Positions 45,435 to 54,844 of a stretch of DNA of 60,000 bases are shown here, in pieces; position 1 is the stretch's first letter; the number at the start of each line of letters is the position of its first letter. The notes under the pieces were generated by a model. That model did no database searches and had not been told where the DNA came from. It saw only the letters and a list, made by a program, of their open reading frames with translations. The position numbers were made by a program, and so were the translations under genes. The stretch is from Polytrichum commune. Taxonomy: Eukaryota; Streptophyta; Polytrichopsida; Polytrichales; Polytrichaceae. The DNA is taken from positions 63,319,554 to 63,379,553 of the forward strand of contig OX485803.1 in NCBI GenBank assembly GCA_950295325.1, in the 5' to 3' direction.

Positions 45435-48320
45435 TGTGATCGTGCATTATGTCAGCACGATGCCACTGATTTGGTGTCCTTGCTAGTGGATTCTAGCAAA
45501 TCCCGAAGAGTTCCGGTTGCGGCTGCGGGATTGGCGGAGGCCGAGGTAGACAAGACCATGTATTGTTGGTCTTGTGGGCAGGCCGGCCACGCTAAGAAGG
45601 ACTGTCCTTCGAAGCAAAGGCAAGCCCAGACCGTCACTACTCCGAAGCGGAAACCATTTGTTCCCGCTAAGGGCTCGGCGAAGGGGACGACGGGTAATCA
45701 GTTACCCAAGCAGTTGAAGTGTTCCCATTGTGGGCGGAACAATCACGCGGTAGAGAACTGCTTTACTCTCCATCCTAAGAAACGTCCTTCTTCCGACCGG
45801 GAAAAGACGTTGGAGGCGAAGATTGGAGCCATGGAGGAGAGGTTCAAAAGCTTGGCGTCATCCGGCCAAATCTTGGCCTCACCGTCTTCCTCCGGAGCTC
45901 AGGCTAGTTCTTCCACTCCGGATTACTATATGTTCGGAGCCTCGGGCAAGGTGGTGAGTTCCGCGGCCGTGACACGTGCTCAAGCCGTGTCACAAGCCAT
46001 ACCTTCGACTACAAATGAATATGTGGCAACCTCGCGAGCTCGGGACAATGCGCCCGCAGACCAAATTGGTCAGGCACGACTACCATTATCTTTTGGATTG
46101 GCCGATGCCGTCCAATCTGTCAGTGGTCGTCGTCCGAACGATGAGGTTTCACATTCAGCGACTGATGTTGCGCACACGTTGGCATCCAAGGTGTTACACA
46201 CACCTTTGTTCACGGCCATGGAGTGGTCATCGCCAGAGTTCCAACCTGCTAAGGTTTTTCACTTAGCAGGTAGGATTTTGGAAGGGAAGGCATCCTTACC
46301 TTCTCTGACCGTGGCTCAAGCCACTACGGACATCCTTGCTTCTGAAGATCCTGAGGATGTGGCCAAACGGCGAGCGAGGCTTGCGGCAGAGACCATTGCG
46401 TTTTTTGACGCACATGCCTCAGATGACAAGACACCGACCACGTCTTATGACTCACCAGTATCCGCGGGTGCAGCCTATCTGTCTGATGTCGCTGCTAGAC
46501 CTGTCCGCGAGCGCTGCGGTATTCGACCCGGCGTTGTGCGTATGGTGAATGATACCGGAATTTTGGTGGTCAGTCGCACTGGGAGCAATGCTACTCGGGT
46601 TGCTCCAAGTTGTGTGATGATGGATTCAGGGGCACAGCCAGTTATGATCGGCAAGAGGCTTGCCCAAGAGTTGAGGTTGACGGCCGAGGATTTGGCTCCC
46701 TGTCCTTTCACCATTGTCACATCCATTGGTCACGTAGAGCGGGCCATGGGTTATACTCGAGAGCCATTACAGCTTAGCTTCCGAGTGAAGCCTGAAGATT
46801 CACCCGCACCTCTTCTTCTTAGGTGTGCGGTGACGGATGCGACCAACTATGACATTTTAGTTGGTCAGCAAGCACTTTACCCTCTTGGTTTTGGTTTGGA
46901 CAACTGGACTGAGGAGGCGTGGATTCGACCAGGTTGGTCGGCTGGGGATGGCCGCAGGGAACTTATTCCCGTGGCTTTCGCGGCGGCTGCGACCATAGCA
47001 CCATTATCTATGGTTTTTGGATGTGGTGCTATGGTGGACACATTGCCTTATGGTTCCGCATTGTTGGAGGAGTCATTGGCATTCATGGGGAGTACAGACG
47101 ATCAACGGGATACGGCACCTAAGGGTGCATTGGTGCGCCATCCCAAGGATCCCCTTCCTCCTTGGCGTGATTCCGCCGAGCTATTTCGGAGGTGTGAGGA
47201 TATTGTTCACTCTCTTACTCCTAGGACACCGGTCATACCGGGTGTCCTCTCGGCATTGACACATCCCATTTTATGGCAGCCGCCAGACGTGGGGATTACT
47301 TTGGTGGAACTGTTTGGGGGCATCGGCACAGGCTTAGCGGCCGTATTGGAGGTTGGCCTCACGGTCAGACGGTATGTCTATGTGGACAACTCTACAGTGT
47401 CCACCCGTGTGGCTCGTCACCATCTTCACCAGTTGATGGTATTGTACCCCCAGCAGTTACACCCAACTGCCATTCATGGATGTTTTTCACGTCTCCCTCG
47501 TGATGTTACACTCATCAGTGAGGCCGACTTACGACACTTGGGCCCGGTGGATATGGTGATTGCAGGATGGCCATGCCAAGGCCACTCACGTGCTGGAACA
47601 GGCCGAGGTTTAGAGGATCCCAGGTCTAGCCTTTTCTGGGACCTCATCCGGCTTATGCAGTGGTGGTTTACCCACCAACCTTCCACTCCATGGTATATCT
47701 TCGAGAATGTACCTTTGTTGGGAGACTCTCGGGACAAGGTGTTGGAAGGCGATTATTATGTTCGTCAATACCTTGGAGATCCCATTTTTGTGGATGCCGC
47801 GAGCATTGGTTCTTATGCCCACCGACCTCGGTGGATTTGGACCAACCTCGCACCGTCATCTACTTTAGCTGCAGTATTTTCTGCAGTGCCTCCACCTTTT
47901 GATCAAAAGGTGGATGACATCTTGGATCCAAACCGGACTTCTTTGCTGGTTATTCGAGATGATTTACCCCCGTTGGCATTGGTCAACAAAATGGGGGCAC
48001 CACGGCGGGCCTTTCCCACATTTATAACGTTTCCACAGTCATTCGCTTTCCGCGATAGGGGGCCGGGTATGGTGTGGGATGTTCACACCAAAACCCACAC
48101 CGAACCATTGGCTGACGAACGGGAACGTGCCATGGGATTCCGCACTGGCACCACCGCAGCTCCCGGCCTTTCTGAGGGCCAACGACGCTTCGTGTTGGGC
48201 CAAGCTATGGATCTTCATACTATGGTGTGGACTGTTGCTTTATGCCTTTCATTGCAAAGGCATCGTGATGACCAGTGGTTGTCTCTGGGGGCAGAGGACT
48301 CTGGTCAGGGGGCACAGTAG
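45435..48320 (+). CDS. Retrotransposon nucleocapsid, protease and C5-cytosine DNA methyltransferase segment
   Basis: In phase with Gag. Two CCHC zinc knuckles lie at about 45564-45605 (CWSCGQAGHAKKDC) and 45720-45761 (CSHCGRNNHAVENC). The aspartic protease has D-S-G-A at 46623-46634. From about 47280 a methyltransferase domain of about 310 residues shows the motifs in the usual order: I, ELFGGIGTG (about 47307); IV, GWPCQGHSRAG with the catalytic Cys codon at 47574-47576; VI, F-E-N-V (about 47700); VIII, AHRPRWIWTNL (about 47817); a variable target-recognition stretch; and X, LGQAMDLHTMVW (about 48195). DxxDRSSLFW-like and HRxRxxWxNL features recall DNMT3 more than DNMT1. All key residues are present, so activity is plausible. 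It ends at TAG 48318-48320, after which the frame remains open. Confidence 0.9.
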   Translation, partial: CDRALCQHDATDLVSLLVDSSKSRRVPVAAAGLAEAEVDKTMYCWSCGQAGHAKKDCPSKQRQAQTVTTPKRKPFVPAKGSAKGTTGNQLPKQLKCSHCGRNNHAVENCFTLHPKKRPSSDREKTLEAKIGAMEERFKSLASSGQILASPSSSGAQASSSTPDYYMFGASGKVVSSAAVTRAQAVSQAIPSTTNEYVATSRARDNAPADQIGQARLPLSFGLADAVQSVSGRRPNDEVSHSATDVAHTLASKVLHTPLFTAMEWSSPEFQPAKVFHLAGRILEGKASLPSLTVAQATTDILASEDPEDVAKRRARLAAETIAFFDAHASDDKTPTTSYDSPVSAGAAYLSDVAARPVRERCGIRPGVVRMVNDTGILVVSRTGSNATRVAPSCVMMDSGAQPVMIGKRLAQELRLTAEDLAPCPFTIVTSIGHVERAMGYTREPLQLSFRVKPEDSPAPLLLRCAVTDATNYDILVGQQALYPLGFGLDNWTEEAWIRPGWSAGDGRRELIPVAFAAAATIAPLSMVFGCGAMVDTLPYGSALLEESLAFMGSTDDQRDTAPKGALVRHPKDPLPPWRDSAELFRRCEDIVHSLTPRTPVIPGVLSALTHPILWQPPDVGITLVELFGGIGTGLAAVLEVGLTVRRYVYVDNSTVSTRVARHHLHQLMVLYPQQLHPTAIHGCFSRLPRDVTLISEADLRHLGPVDMVIAGWPCQGHSRAGTGRGLEDPRSSLFWDLIRLMQWWFTHQPSTPWYIFENVPLLGDSRDKVLEGDYYVRQYLGDPIFVDAASIGSYAHRPRWIWTNLAPSSTLAAVFSAVPPPFDQKVDDILDPNRTSLLVIRDDLPPLALVNKMGAPRRAFPTFITFPQSFAFRDRGPGMVWDVHTKTHTEPLADERERAMGFRTGTTAAPGLSEGQRRFVLGQAMDLHTMVWTVALCLSLQRHRDDQWLSLGAEDSGQGAQ

Positions 48321-48551
48321 TCTACACCCATGGAGGAGGGAATTTACGCCATGGTTGGAGAAGCCGAACGAATTTTTCAATTCGAGCAGCATGTGATGGA
48401 GGAGCTTCGAGCTCAACATTTTTACACTGCTTCGGTTTCTTCGCCTCCGGTGGTGGCTTCATCATCACATGTTGGTGGTGATGAAGAAATGTCAGACTCT
48501 AGTACTAGCACCGAGACTGGGGGCATGGTTAATGCCCCCTCCTCTCATTAG
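48321..48551 (+). CDS. Linker segment between methyltransferase and reverse transcriptase
   Basis: A same-frame open segment of about 75 codons between the TAG at 48318 and another at 48549-48551. It is rich in Ser, Glu and Val, with no known fold, and is probably an unstructured spacer or the N-terminal extension of RT. It contains in-frame ATGs at 48330 and 48351. Confidence 0.6.
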   Translation, partial: STPMEEGIYAMVGEAERIFQFEQHVMEELRAQHFYTASVSSPPVVASSSHVGGDEEMSDSSTSTETGGMVNAPSSH

Positions 48552-51182
48552 CAATTAGAGTCTGTGCCAACATCAGGTGGTTCTCCTATGGTGGAGATGG
48601 AGACTACAGAGTTTGATGATTGGCCATTGGAATTGGGCCCTTATCTCACTGGTGCTGAGGCACGGAAAGTACGAGCATTTATTCGCTCGTACCGTAGGTG
48701 TTTTGCTTTTAGCCTTCAAGATCTTGAGGGTTATAAAGGAAAGCCCATCCACATTCAGTTGGAGGACGACCATCCCATTTTTCGGAGACCTTATAGGCTC
48801 AGTGTTTCCGAGCGGAGCGGCGTTCAGGCTCGTTGCCGAGAGCTTTTGGCAGCAAGACTAATCGAACTTTCCAACGGGGAGTATGCTTGTGCTACGGTTA
48901 TGCCATCGAAAAAGGATATTTTTGGCAATTGGACGGAGAAGCGGATGTGCGGGGATTACCGTCCAGTTCATCGCAAGACCAAGTCGGATCGATATCCCAT
49001 GCCAATTCCGGAGGAGTTGTTCGATGCCCTCGGATTTGCTCGAGTCTTTAGCACGTTGGACTTGAGATCCGGCTATCACCAACTCCCATTACTTGTGGGA
49101 GACCGAGTGAAAACCGCATTCTGGGGAGTTGATCAAGATGGAAAAGTTCAACTTTACCATTGGAAGCTTCTTCCGTTTGGCCTGAAGAATGCACCTGCGG
49201 AGTTTCAGAGAGTGATGGACCAAGTTCTCTCTGGCTTACCCTTTGCTCGGTGTTACATTGATGACGTTATCATTTTCAGTATAACACCACAAGAGCATGT
49301 AAGGCATCTTCAAGCTATTTTTGAGCGGTTGCAGCGGTGGGGATTGCGCTTGCACCACGGCAAGTGCAAGTTTTTCCATGACCGGCTGGCATATCTGGGG
49401 CATATGATTGTTCCAGGAGGTTTTGGGGTACAACAAGCTAAGGTGGACGCCTTGCAGAAGATTCCGGCACCGGTTGATGTGCCGAGACTTCGTGCTTTCT
49501 TGGGCTTGGCGAATTACTATCGGCGATTCGTCAAGAACTTTAGCTTGATCGCCAAGCCTCTCACCATTCTCACGAGCAAGGACCAACCGTGGACTTGGGG
49601 TCGTGAGCAACAACAGGCGTTTGAGACATTGAAGCAGAAATTGGGTACGGCTCCAGTGCTTCGACGTCCAGATGTCTCCAAATCTTTCCAGTTGCATACA
49701 GATTGGAGTTCATTGGGTTTGGGAGCAGTTCTCACTCAGAAGGATGATTTTAGTCGGGAGTATGTTGTTGCTTACGCTTCGCGAAGCAATAACACGGCGG
49801 AGGCTAATTATTCATCCTACGAGGGAGAAGCATTGGCGGCGGTATGGGCTATTGCCCATTTTCGGCCGTATCTTTATGGTCAACACTTTACTTTAGTGAC
49901 TGACCATCAGCCGTTACGGTGGCTCATGGAGTCGGATAAACTTACTGGCAAGCTTGCCAGGTGGGCTTTATTGCTCCAGGAGTATGACTTTGAGGTAGTA
50001 CACCGTGCTGGGATTACCAACATGGATGCAGATGGACTCTCACGCAATCCAAGTCCTTTAGATGAGGACTTGACCGGGGCCAGATGGCATGGAGATTGTG
50101 ATCGAGAGGCGGTTCTAGGTTGGCACGCGGCTGCCTACCTTACTTTATTTTCTGGTGCATCTGTTGAGATTCCGATACAGGGTTCGGATGATGAGACTGA
50201 TCGGCCTCAAGCTATTGTGAATATATGGGAGGATCTTCCCATATTGCATAAGCTTCAACAGGGTACCTTTCCTTTGTCTATTTCGGCAATGGAAAGGGAT
50301 AGGATTGGACATCGAATAACAAGGTTCCGTTGGGAGAACGGTTTGTTATTTCGATTGTGGCCGGATGGGACAAGGCGTATTGTTCCTAGGCCGGATCAGA
50401 GGGCCTCCTTGGTGCGACAAGTACACGAGGAACTTGGCCATTTTGGCATACGCAGGACACATTCGATGTTGCGTGGCCAATATTGGTGGACTGGCATGTA
50501 TCAGCAGGTGGCTGCTTATGTCGGGAGGTGTGAAGTTTGTGACCGGGTCAGGTCTAGCTTTAACACCTTGTTACCTCAGTTACAGCCCTTACCTATCATG
50601 GGATTGGGCTACCGTTGGTCGCTAGACTTTGCGGGAGCGTTGGTTGTCACGCCACGTGGAGCAAAGTACGTGTTGGTGATGGTGGAGCATTTTAGCAAGT
50701 GGATTGAACTTGTTGCTTTACCCCAAAACTCTGCAAAGTTGGCCGCGGCCGCCTTTTTGGATCGTGTGTTGGCACGTTTTGGAGCACCGGCTGAGGTGTT
50801 GACGGACCAAGGGAGGGAGTTCCTTGGTGTTTTTGAGGAGTTGTGCACTAAGGCGCTCATAGATCACCGCACCACCTCTCGGGATCATCCGGAGGCAGAT
50901 GGTTTGGTTGAACGGGTTGTTCAGACAACCAAGCGTGGCTTGAGGAAGTATGGATTACGTCGGGGAAGCCACCGGGATTGGGACCTTATGTTGCCTTGGA
51001 TTGCTATGGGCTATCGATTTAGTAGGCAGGCCTCTTTGGCATCCTACAGCCCGTATCAATTATTGTATGGACGTGAGCCTATACTCCCGAGTTCTATTCG
51101 GGAAAAACTAGCTCCTGTTGTGAACTTGGATGACCCAGACCTTTGGGCAGAGTGTTTGCAGGAGCGGGCTCAATTCTTCTAG
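48552..51182 (+). CDS. Retrotransposon reverse transcriptase, RNase H and integrase core
   Basis: In phase with the preceding segments. The RT has LDLRSGYHQ (about 49060), LPFGLKNAP and the catalytic C-Y-I-D-D-V-I-I (YIDD codons 49254-49265). RNase H follows with L-H-T-D-W-S, Y-E-G-E-A-L-A-A-V-W and T-D-H-Q-P-L. The integrase has an HHCC zinc finger (HEELGHFGIRRTH ... CEVCDRV) and catalytic D, D and E in WSLDFAGAL, VLTDQGREF and DHPEADGLVER. All catalytic residues are intact. It ends at TAG 51180-51182 within the integrase C-terminal region, after AQFF, with the frame continuing. RT before integrase makes this Ty3/gypsy, not copia. Confidence 0.93.
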   Translation, partial: QLESVPTSGGSPMVEMETTEFDDWPLELGPYLTGAEARKVRAFIRSYRRCFAFSLQDLEGYKGKPIHIQLEDDHPIFRRPYRLSVSERSGVQARCRELLAARLIELSNGEYACATVMPSKKDIFGNWTEKRMCGDYRPVHRKTKSDRYPMPIPEELFDALGFARVFSTLDLRSGYHQLPLLVGDRVKTAFWGVDQDGKVQLYHWKLLPFGLKNAPAEFQRVMDQVLSGLPFARCYIDDVIIFSITPQEHVRHLQAIFERLQRWGLRLHHGKCKFFHDRLAYLGHMIVPGGFGVQQAKVDALQKIPAPVDVPRLRAFLGLANYYRRFVKNFSLIAKPLTILTSKDQPWTWGREQQQAFETLKQKLGTAPVLRRPDVSKSFQLHTDWSSLGLGAVLTQKDDFSREYVVAYASRSNNTAEANYSSYEGEALAAVWAIAHFRPYLYGQHFTLVTDHQPLRWLMESDKLTGKLARWALLLQEYDFEVVHRAGITNMDADGLSRNPSPLDEDLTGARWHGDCDREAVLGWHAAAYLTLFSGASVEIPIQGSDDETDRPQAIVNIWEDLPILHKLQQGTFPLSISAMERDRIGHRITRFRWENGLLFRLWPDGTRRIVPRPDQRASLVRQVHEELGHFGIRRTHSMLRGQYWWTGMYQQVAAYVGRCEVCDRVRSSFNTLLPQLQPLPIMGLGYRWSLDFAGALVVTPRGAKYVLVMVEHFSKWIELVALPQNSAKLAAAAFLDRVLARFGAPAEVLTDQGREFLGVFEELCTKALIDHRTTSRDHPEADGLVERVVQTTKRGLRKYGLRRGSHRDWDLMLPWIAMGYRFSRQASLASYSPYQLLYGREPILPSSIREKLAPVVNLDDPDLWAECLQERAQFF

Positions 51183-51698
51183 AGGGCCATGCCTATGGCC
51201 ATGGAGAATTTGTCCATTGCTCAGCACCGTGACACATTGCGTTATGCACGCATTCGTAGTGGTGCTTATCGACCTCAGTTGCGGAGATTTCGGCAAGGGG
51301 ATTATGTCTATCTCCAACGTGAGGCGCCTACGACATTGGATGTCAGGGCGGGGCGCACTATCCTTCGGGTGAAGGAGGTGTTGCCGAGTGGTTTGTTGTT
51401 GCTGGAAGGCAAGGATGGCAGGCAATGTCGCGAGCATTCCAAAAACTGTGCCCCATGTCATCTACCTATTGAGGGTACAGTTCATCCTGAACTGGCCGTC
51501 GTGCAAGAGGGTCTTCCATGTTTTGTGTGTGGAGAGAAAAAAAAAGCGGCTACTATGCTCTTGTGTGATCAATATCAACGCGGTTGGCACATGGCATGCT
51601 TGAGGCCACCCTTGACTTCTCTACCATCTGGACAGTGGAGTTGTCCTCGCTGTCGAGGATCTTCGGTACTTGGTGCTTCCACCAATCGTACTCAATGA
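51183..51698 (+). CDS. Integrase C-terminal module and PHD-like finger
   Basis: Continues the integrase frame with AMPMAMENLSIAQHRD, then a GPY/F-like module (RRFRQGDYVYLQ ... TILRVKEVLPSG). After CAPCHLP comes a PHD-like finger at about 51518-51655: CFVC, LLCDQY, RGWHMACLRPPL, GQWSCPRC. PHD fingers bind histone H3 tails, so it may steer integration as chromodomains do in chromoviruses. The fourth zinc ligand, normally Cys in C-D-x-C, is Tyr here (C-D-Q-Y), so zinc binding may be impaired. The frame ends at TGA 51696-51698, the only TGA and presumably the true stop. Confidence 0.82.
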   Translation, partial: RAMPMAMENLSIAQHRDTLRYARIRSGAYRPQLRRFRQGDYVYLQREAPTTLDVRAGRTILRVKEVLPSGLLLLEGKDGRQCREHSKNCAPCHLPIEGTVHPELAVVQEGLPCFVCGEKKKAATMLLCDQYQRGWHMACLRPPLTSLPSGQWSCPRCRGSSVLGASTNRTQ

Positions 51699-51971
51699 TC
51701 CTGTGTGGTTTTCATCATCTTGTGTCTGCCCAAATGAAAAATGAGGAGTTATGGCTTAGAGACGCAATCAACATGAGGCGGTGGATTTAATTCTTTGGGA
51801 TCTGATGGCCAAACATCAGAGGCGATTAAGGATGGGGTTCACATTGCACCCAGCCTACAATTCCTTGGAATAACGTTTACCACACTATTTAGTTGCGGAG
51901 CAATCTTTCATTATCCATGCCCTTTAGATTGGCATTGGTCCTAGCTGTTTGGGGGGACTCCATAGTCAGCT

Positions 51972-51981
51972 GAGGGGGGCA
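51972..51981 (+). other. Candidate polypurine tract of the retrotransposon
   Basis: GAGGGGGGCA directly precedes TGTCGAGG at 51982, the arrangement expected at the start of a 3' LTR. It lies 274 bp after the stop. The sequence after it does not match 42556 onward by eye. Confidence 0.45.
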
Positions 51982-51989
51982 TGTCGAGG

Positions 51990-54100
51990 TGTGTTGTTTA
52001 TGTGTGACTTTGCTATGTTTTAGTGTTGTTTGTTAGTGGTGGTTGGTACTCGAGCTGCAGTGACACACGATCGTTATTTACACGACACGGTGCTATCTAC
52101 TGGAATCTAATAATGCCTAGTAACAACACACTAGCTCGGTTGGTACTTTCTCCTTTCGTCACAAATCCTCCAACCCACATCTGTTACGTTATCTATCTTC
52201 ACAACATTTACTTTCCTAGTAGTTGATGTTTGTCACCGCCGTTATCACCAATACCTTAGCTACATGTTAACTTTCACTATTATAGAGTGTCCCACCACGG
52301 TTACCTCATTCCAATATTGTTCCCAATACTCCTTATGCTTCCTAACACTATTATGTAAGTTACCATATAATCATCACCCAATCCTTTCGTATTACAACAA
52401 TTGTCATCCTTTTAGTCAAGGGGTTTCATTTCTACCACGCTCTTGGCTACTCCACATGTAAGCTTACCATAACTAAGTAAGAACCATTATGGTTATAGTG
52501 CCCATTCCTTCCATACTAATAATGAGAGATTTTAGAGTCTTACCACATATGACTGCATTATATCATAATGTGATTACCAGATTCAACACTTACACATTAC
52601 AAAAGAAGGTGACCCTTCACAAATTACTTGATCAAAATGGTCACACAAAACATTGTTCCTCTTCTTCTTAAATACTCCTAAATGCAAGTCTCTAATCCTT
52701 ATCCTTCATTCCCAACCGTTCCTTCAAACAATGTTTCGCCTTTGATAGAACCTTCCTTCTTATTCTTATCTATTTCCTACTTGCTCTACTGCCATCTTGC
52801 TACGGTAATAATAAACATTTCTACCATTAACACATTTCTCAATACATAATTCTTAATAGTCTCTTTAAAGTAGGCTTTACATATTTCCCAAAGATCATGA
52901 TGCTTTGAATCTTAGGGCATATTTCACCCTAGTGATCGTTGACTCATTGGTTGTGAAATGAGTGGTGCTCCCACTTCATTTTACACAAGGTCGTCAAAAA
53001 TAAGAGCAATCATGTCAAAAAAAACGGATGAGAGAGTGAGATGCAAATGACATAAAATTCTATATGTTCATAAATGAATAAGGTTTGGTGGTGACTCAAA
53101 TCATGAGGCGAGATAACCCAAATAAATTGTCTATGCAAACAGTGAAGGTGGCCGTACCATTTGCATGCTTATTTTTTATAAGTCTCTAAATGTGGTTATT
53201 TTATTAATATCAATCAAAATACTATATCCCAATCCCAATTTTGCTTTGCATATGGCCAAGACTTTTAAAATGTGATGTGGAGTTCTCTTTGTTATGGTCT
53301 TTGGATTGTCAACCATGACCACAAAATTTCCTAATTTGTTTTTTTTTGCGGACCTTACTCACTCACTTGGGTAAAACAACCATTCCAACCAATGAACGGG
53401 GAGAACTGAATGTCAATTACATATTACATGGTTGAGCTTGAGAGAAAACTCGTATGAATTCAAGAGTTTAGGGAAATCACCAATCCATTTACAGATGTCA
53501 ACATGTAACCGATTAGTCTTGAAAACACTGGGATCCAAACCAATTATGCCCAAAAACTCCTCGGACAACATAACAATGTTCAACTGATGAATCGTTTTCA
53601 TGGACCTCACAATAGATTCGAGAATAAAGCCTTCAATTGTTGGAATCCTAGTGTTTCAAATTGAATCTAAAGACATGGTAGTTGAACACGACTCATCAAC
53701 TGGGGAATGTTATGAATGCTTCCAACTGTAGAGCTTTAGTATATTTAAACAAGACAAACGTTTCGTATTTATCTTGCACATTGTATTTAAGTTGGGTCTA
53801 ATAATGAATAAACAATGACCTCCACTATGGTCCTCTTGAGTTCACACCGAGACCAATGACATGCAATGTACTAACTTAAGTCTTAGTACATTGTTTTTGT
53901 CTTAATCCCCTTTATCCTCATGCATGGTCACATTCAACAATTTGGGGTACGATTAAGTGCCCCCCCGGCCTTGGTCTTGGACTTGGACCCTTGGTGTTAA
54001 TTAAGCCACCCCTAAATTTGGAGAGGGACAGCAAAAAGTCACGGGTGAGGTCAATGGATGTCAAAGGTACATCAAGGGCATCGTGGAGTATCCAATGTCC
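51990..54100. other. AT-rich DNA after the retrotransposon, no gene
   Basis: The sequence falls back to the AT-rich, CT-biased type seen before the element (about 41300-42500). It may contain a truncated 3' LTR at its start. No coding region or RNA gene recognised. Confidence 0.5.
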
Positions 54101-54102
54101 CC

Positions 54103-54124
54103 TTAGGGTTAGGGTTAGGGTTAG
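54103..54124. repeat. Short TTAGGG tract
   Basis: Three TTAGGG units plus a partial fourth. The usual plant telomere unit is TTTAGGG, so this is probably a chance or interstitial tract. It abuts the left arm of a hairpin. Confidence 0.75.
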
Positions 54125-54235
54125 TTTCCATGTAGACGGCTCGCCCAACATATTCTAGTGGAAGCGTATATGCCACCATGTGGAATCAACATCTCCACTA
54201 GATCATGGTGGGCGAGTGGCCTACATGAAAACTAA
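54121..54235. repeat. Imperfect 42-bp inverted repeat
   Basis: The left arm at 54121-54161 (TTAGTTTCCATGTAG ... CTAGTGGA) pairs with the right arm at 54194-54235 (TCCACTAG ... CTACATGAAAACTAA), with about 32 bp between. It would fold into a hairpin. Confidence 0.7.
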
Positions 54236-54844
54236 TCCTTAAGGCTTGCACCTCTCCCTTTTGATGTTATTGTATGAGTATAACTACTTACAGTGTTCGA
54301 GTCTTGAATGGTTACTTTCTCTAACCATATTACTTCTCTTAAGATATGAAACACGCAATTGGCACAAGATAATTAGCAAATCCAATTTGAAGTTGTAGCC
54401 ACTTTTCTCATAAATTTTGGAATTCATGTAATAACTTATTCATTATCAAAAAAATTGATGATTCTCATGCTCATTAAATGATCATATTGCCTCCCCCCCC
54501 CCCCCTCCCACTAAAAAGAAAGAAAAAGAAAAAGAACTTATAAACATAGAATGCAATCCAATCTCTTTTAGACATAGGTCTCTTTCGTATCTACTGTATT
54601 CTTGGAGCCATACCAAAGCAAATACCACTCAAATTTAGGTGTCCCGTCAAAACAAAGCCAAGCAAATAAGGGTTGTCTATCTTAAGGTAGACAAAGCTTA
54701 AAACCTTCACTACAAACACATGTATACCATGACTATGTTTTTTTTTAAGAATTAATGATTTTTCACAGCAATCAAGGGGGGTTTCCAACATACCAAAACA
54801 TGTCTTAAGAAATGTGTCAGCAAATTGGATGATTGCACTAGAAA

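Larger units (their letters stand above)
42556..51990 (+). mobile_element. Ty3/gypsy LTR retrotransposon carrying a DNA methyltransferase
   Basis: The order Gag, protease, RT, RNase H, integrase defines Ty3/gypsy; a C5-cytosine methyltransferase lies between protease and RT and a PHD-like finger follows integrase. The coding part is in one frame, 44466-51698, and is clearly richer in GC than its AT-rich flanks. A possible primer-binding site TGGTATCA (43732-43739, first eight bases of an initiator-Met PBS) and a purine tract before TGTCGAGG at 51982 suggest the internal limits. A candidate 5' LTR begins TGTCACGG at 42556 and has an AATAAA at about 42756. I could not match a 3' LTR to it by eye, so the outer ends are uncertain and the 3' LTR may be truncated. 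Confidence 0.8.

Noticed and set aside
54103-54124. Telomere
   Set aside because: Only about 22 bp of TTAGGG, not the usual plant TTTAGGG unit, and flanked by ordinary DNA.
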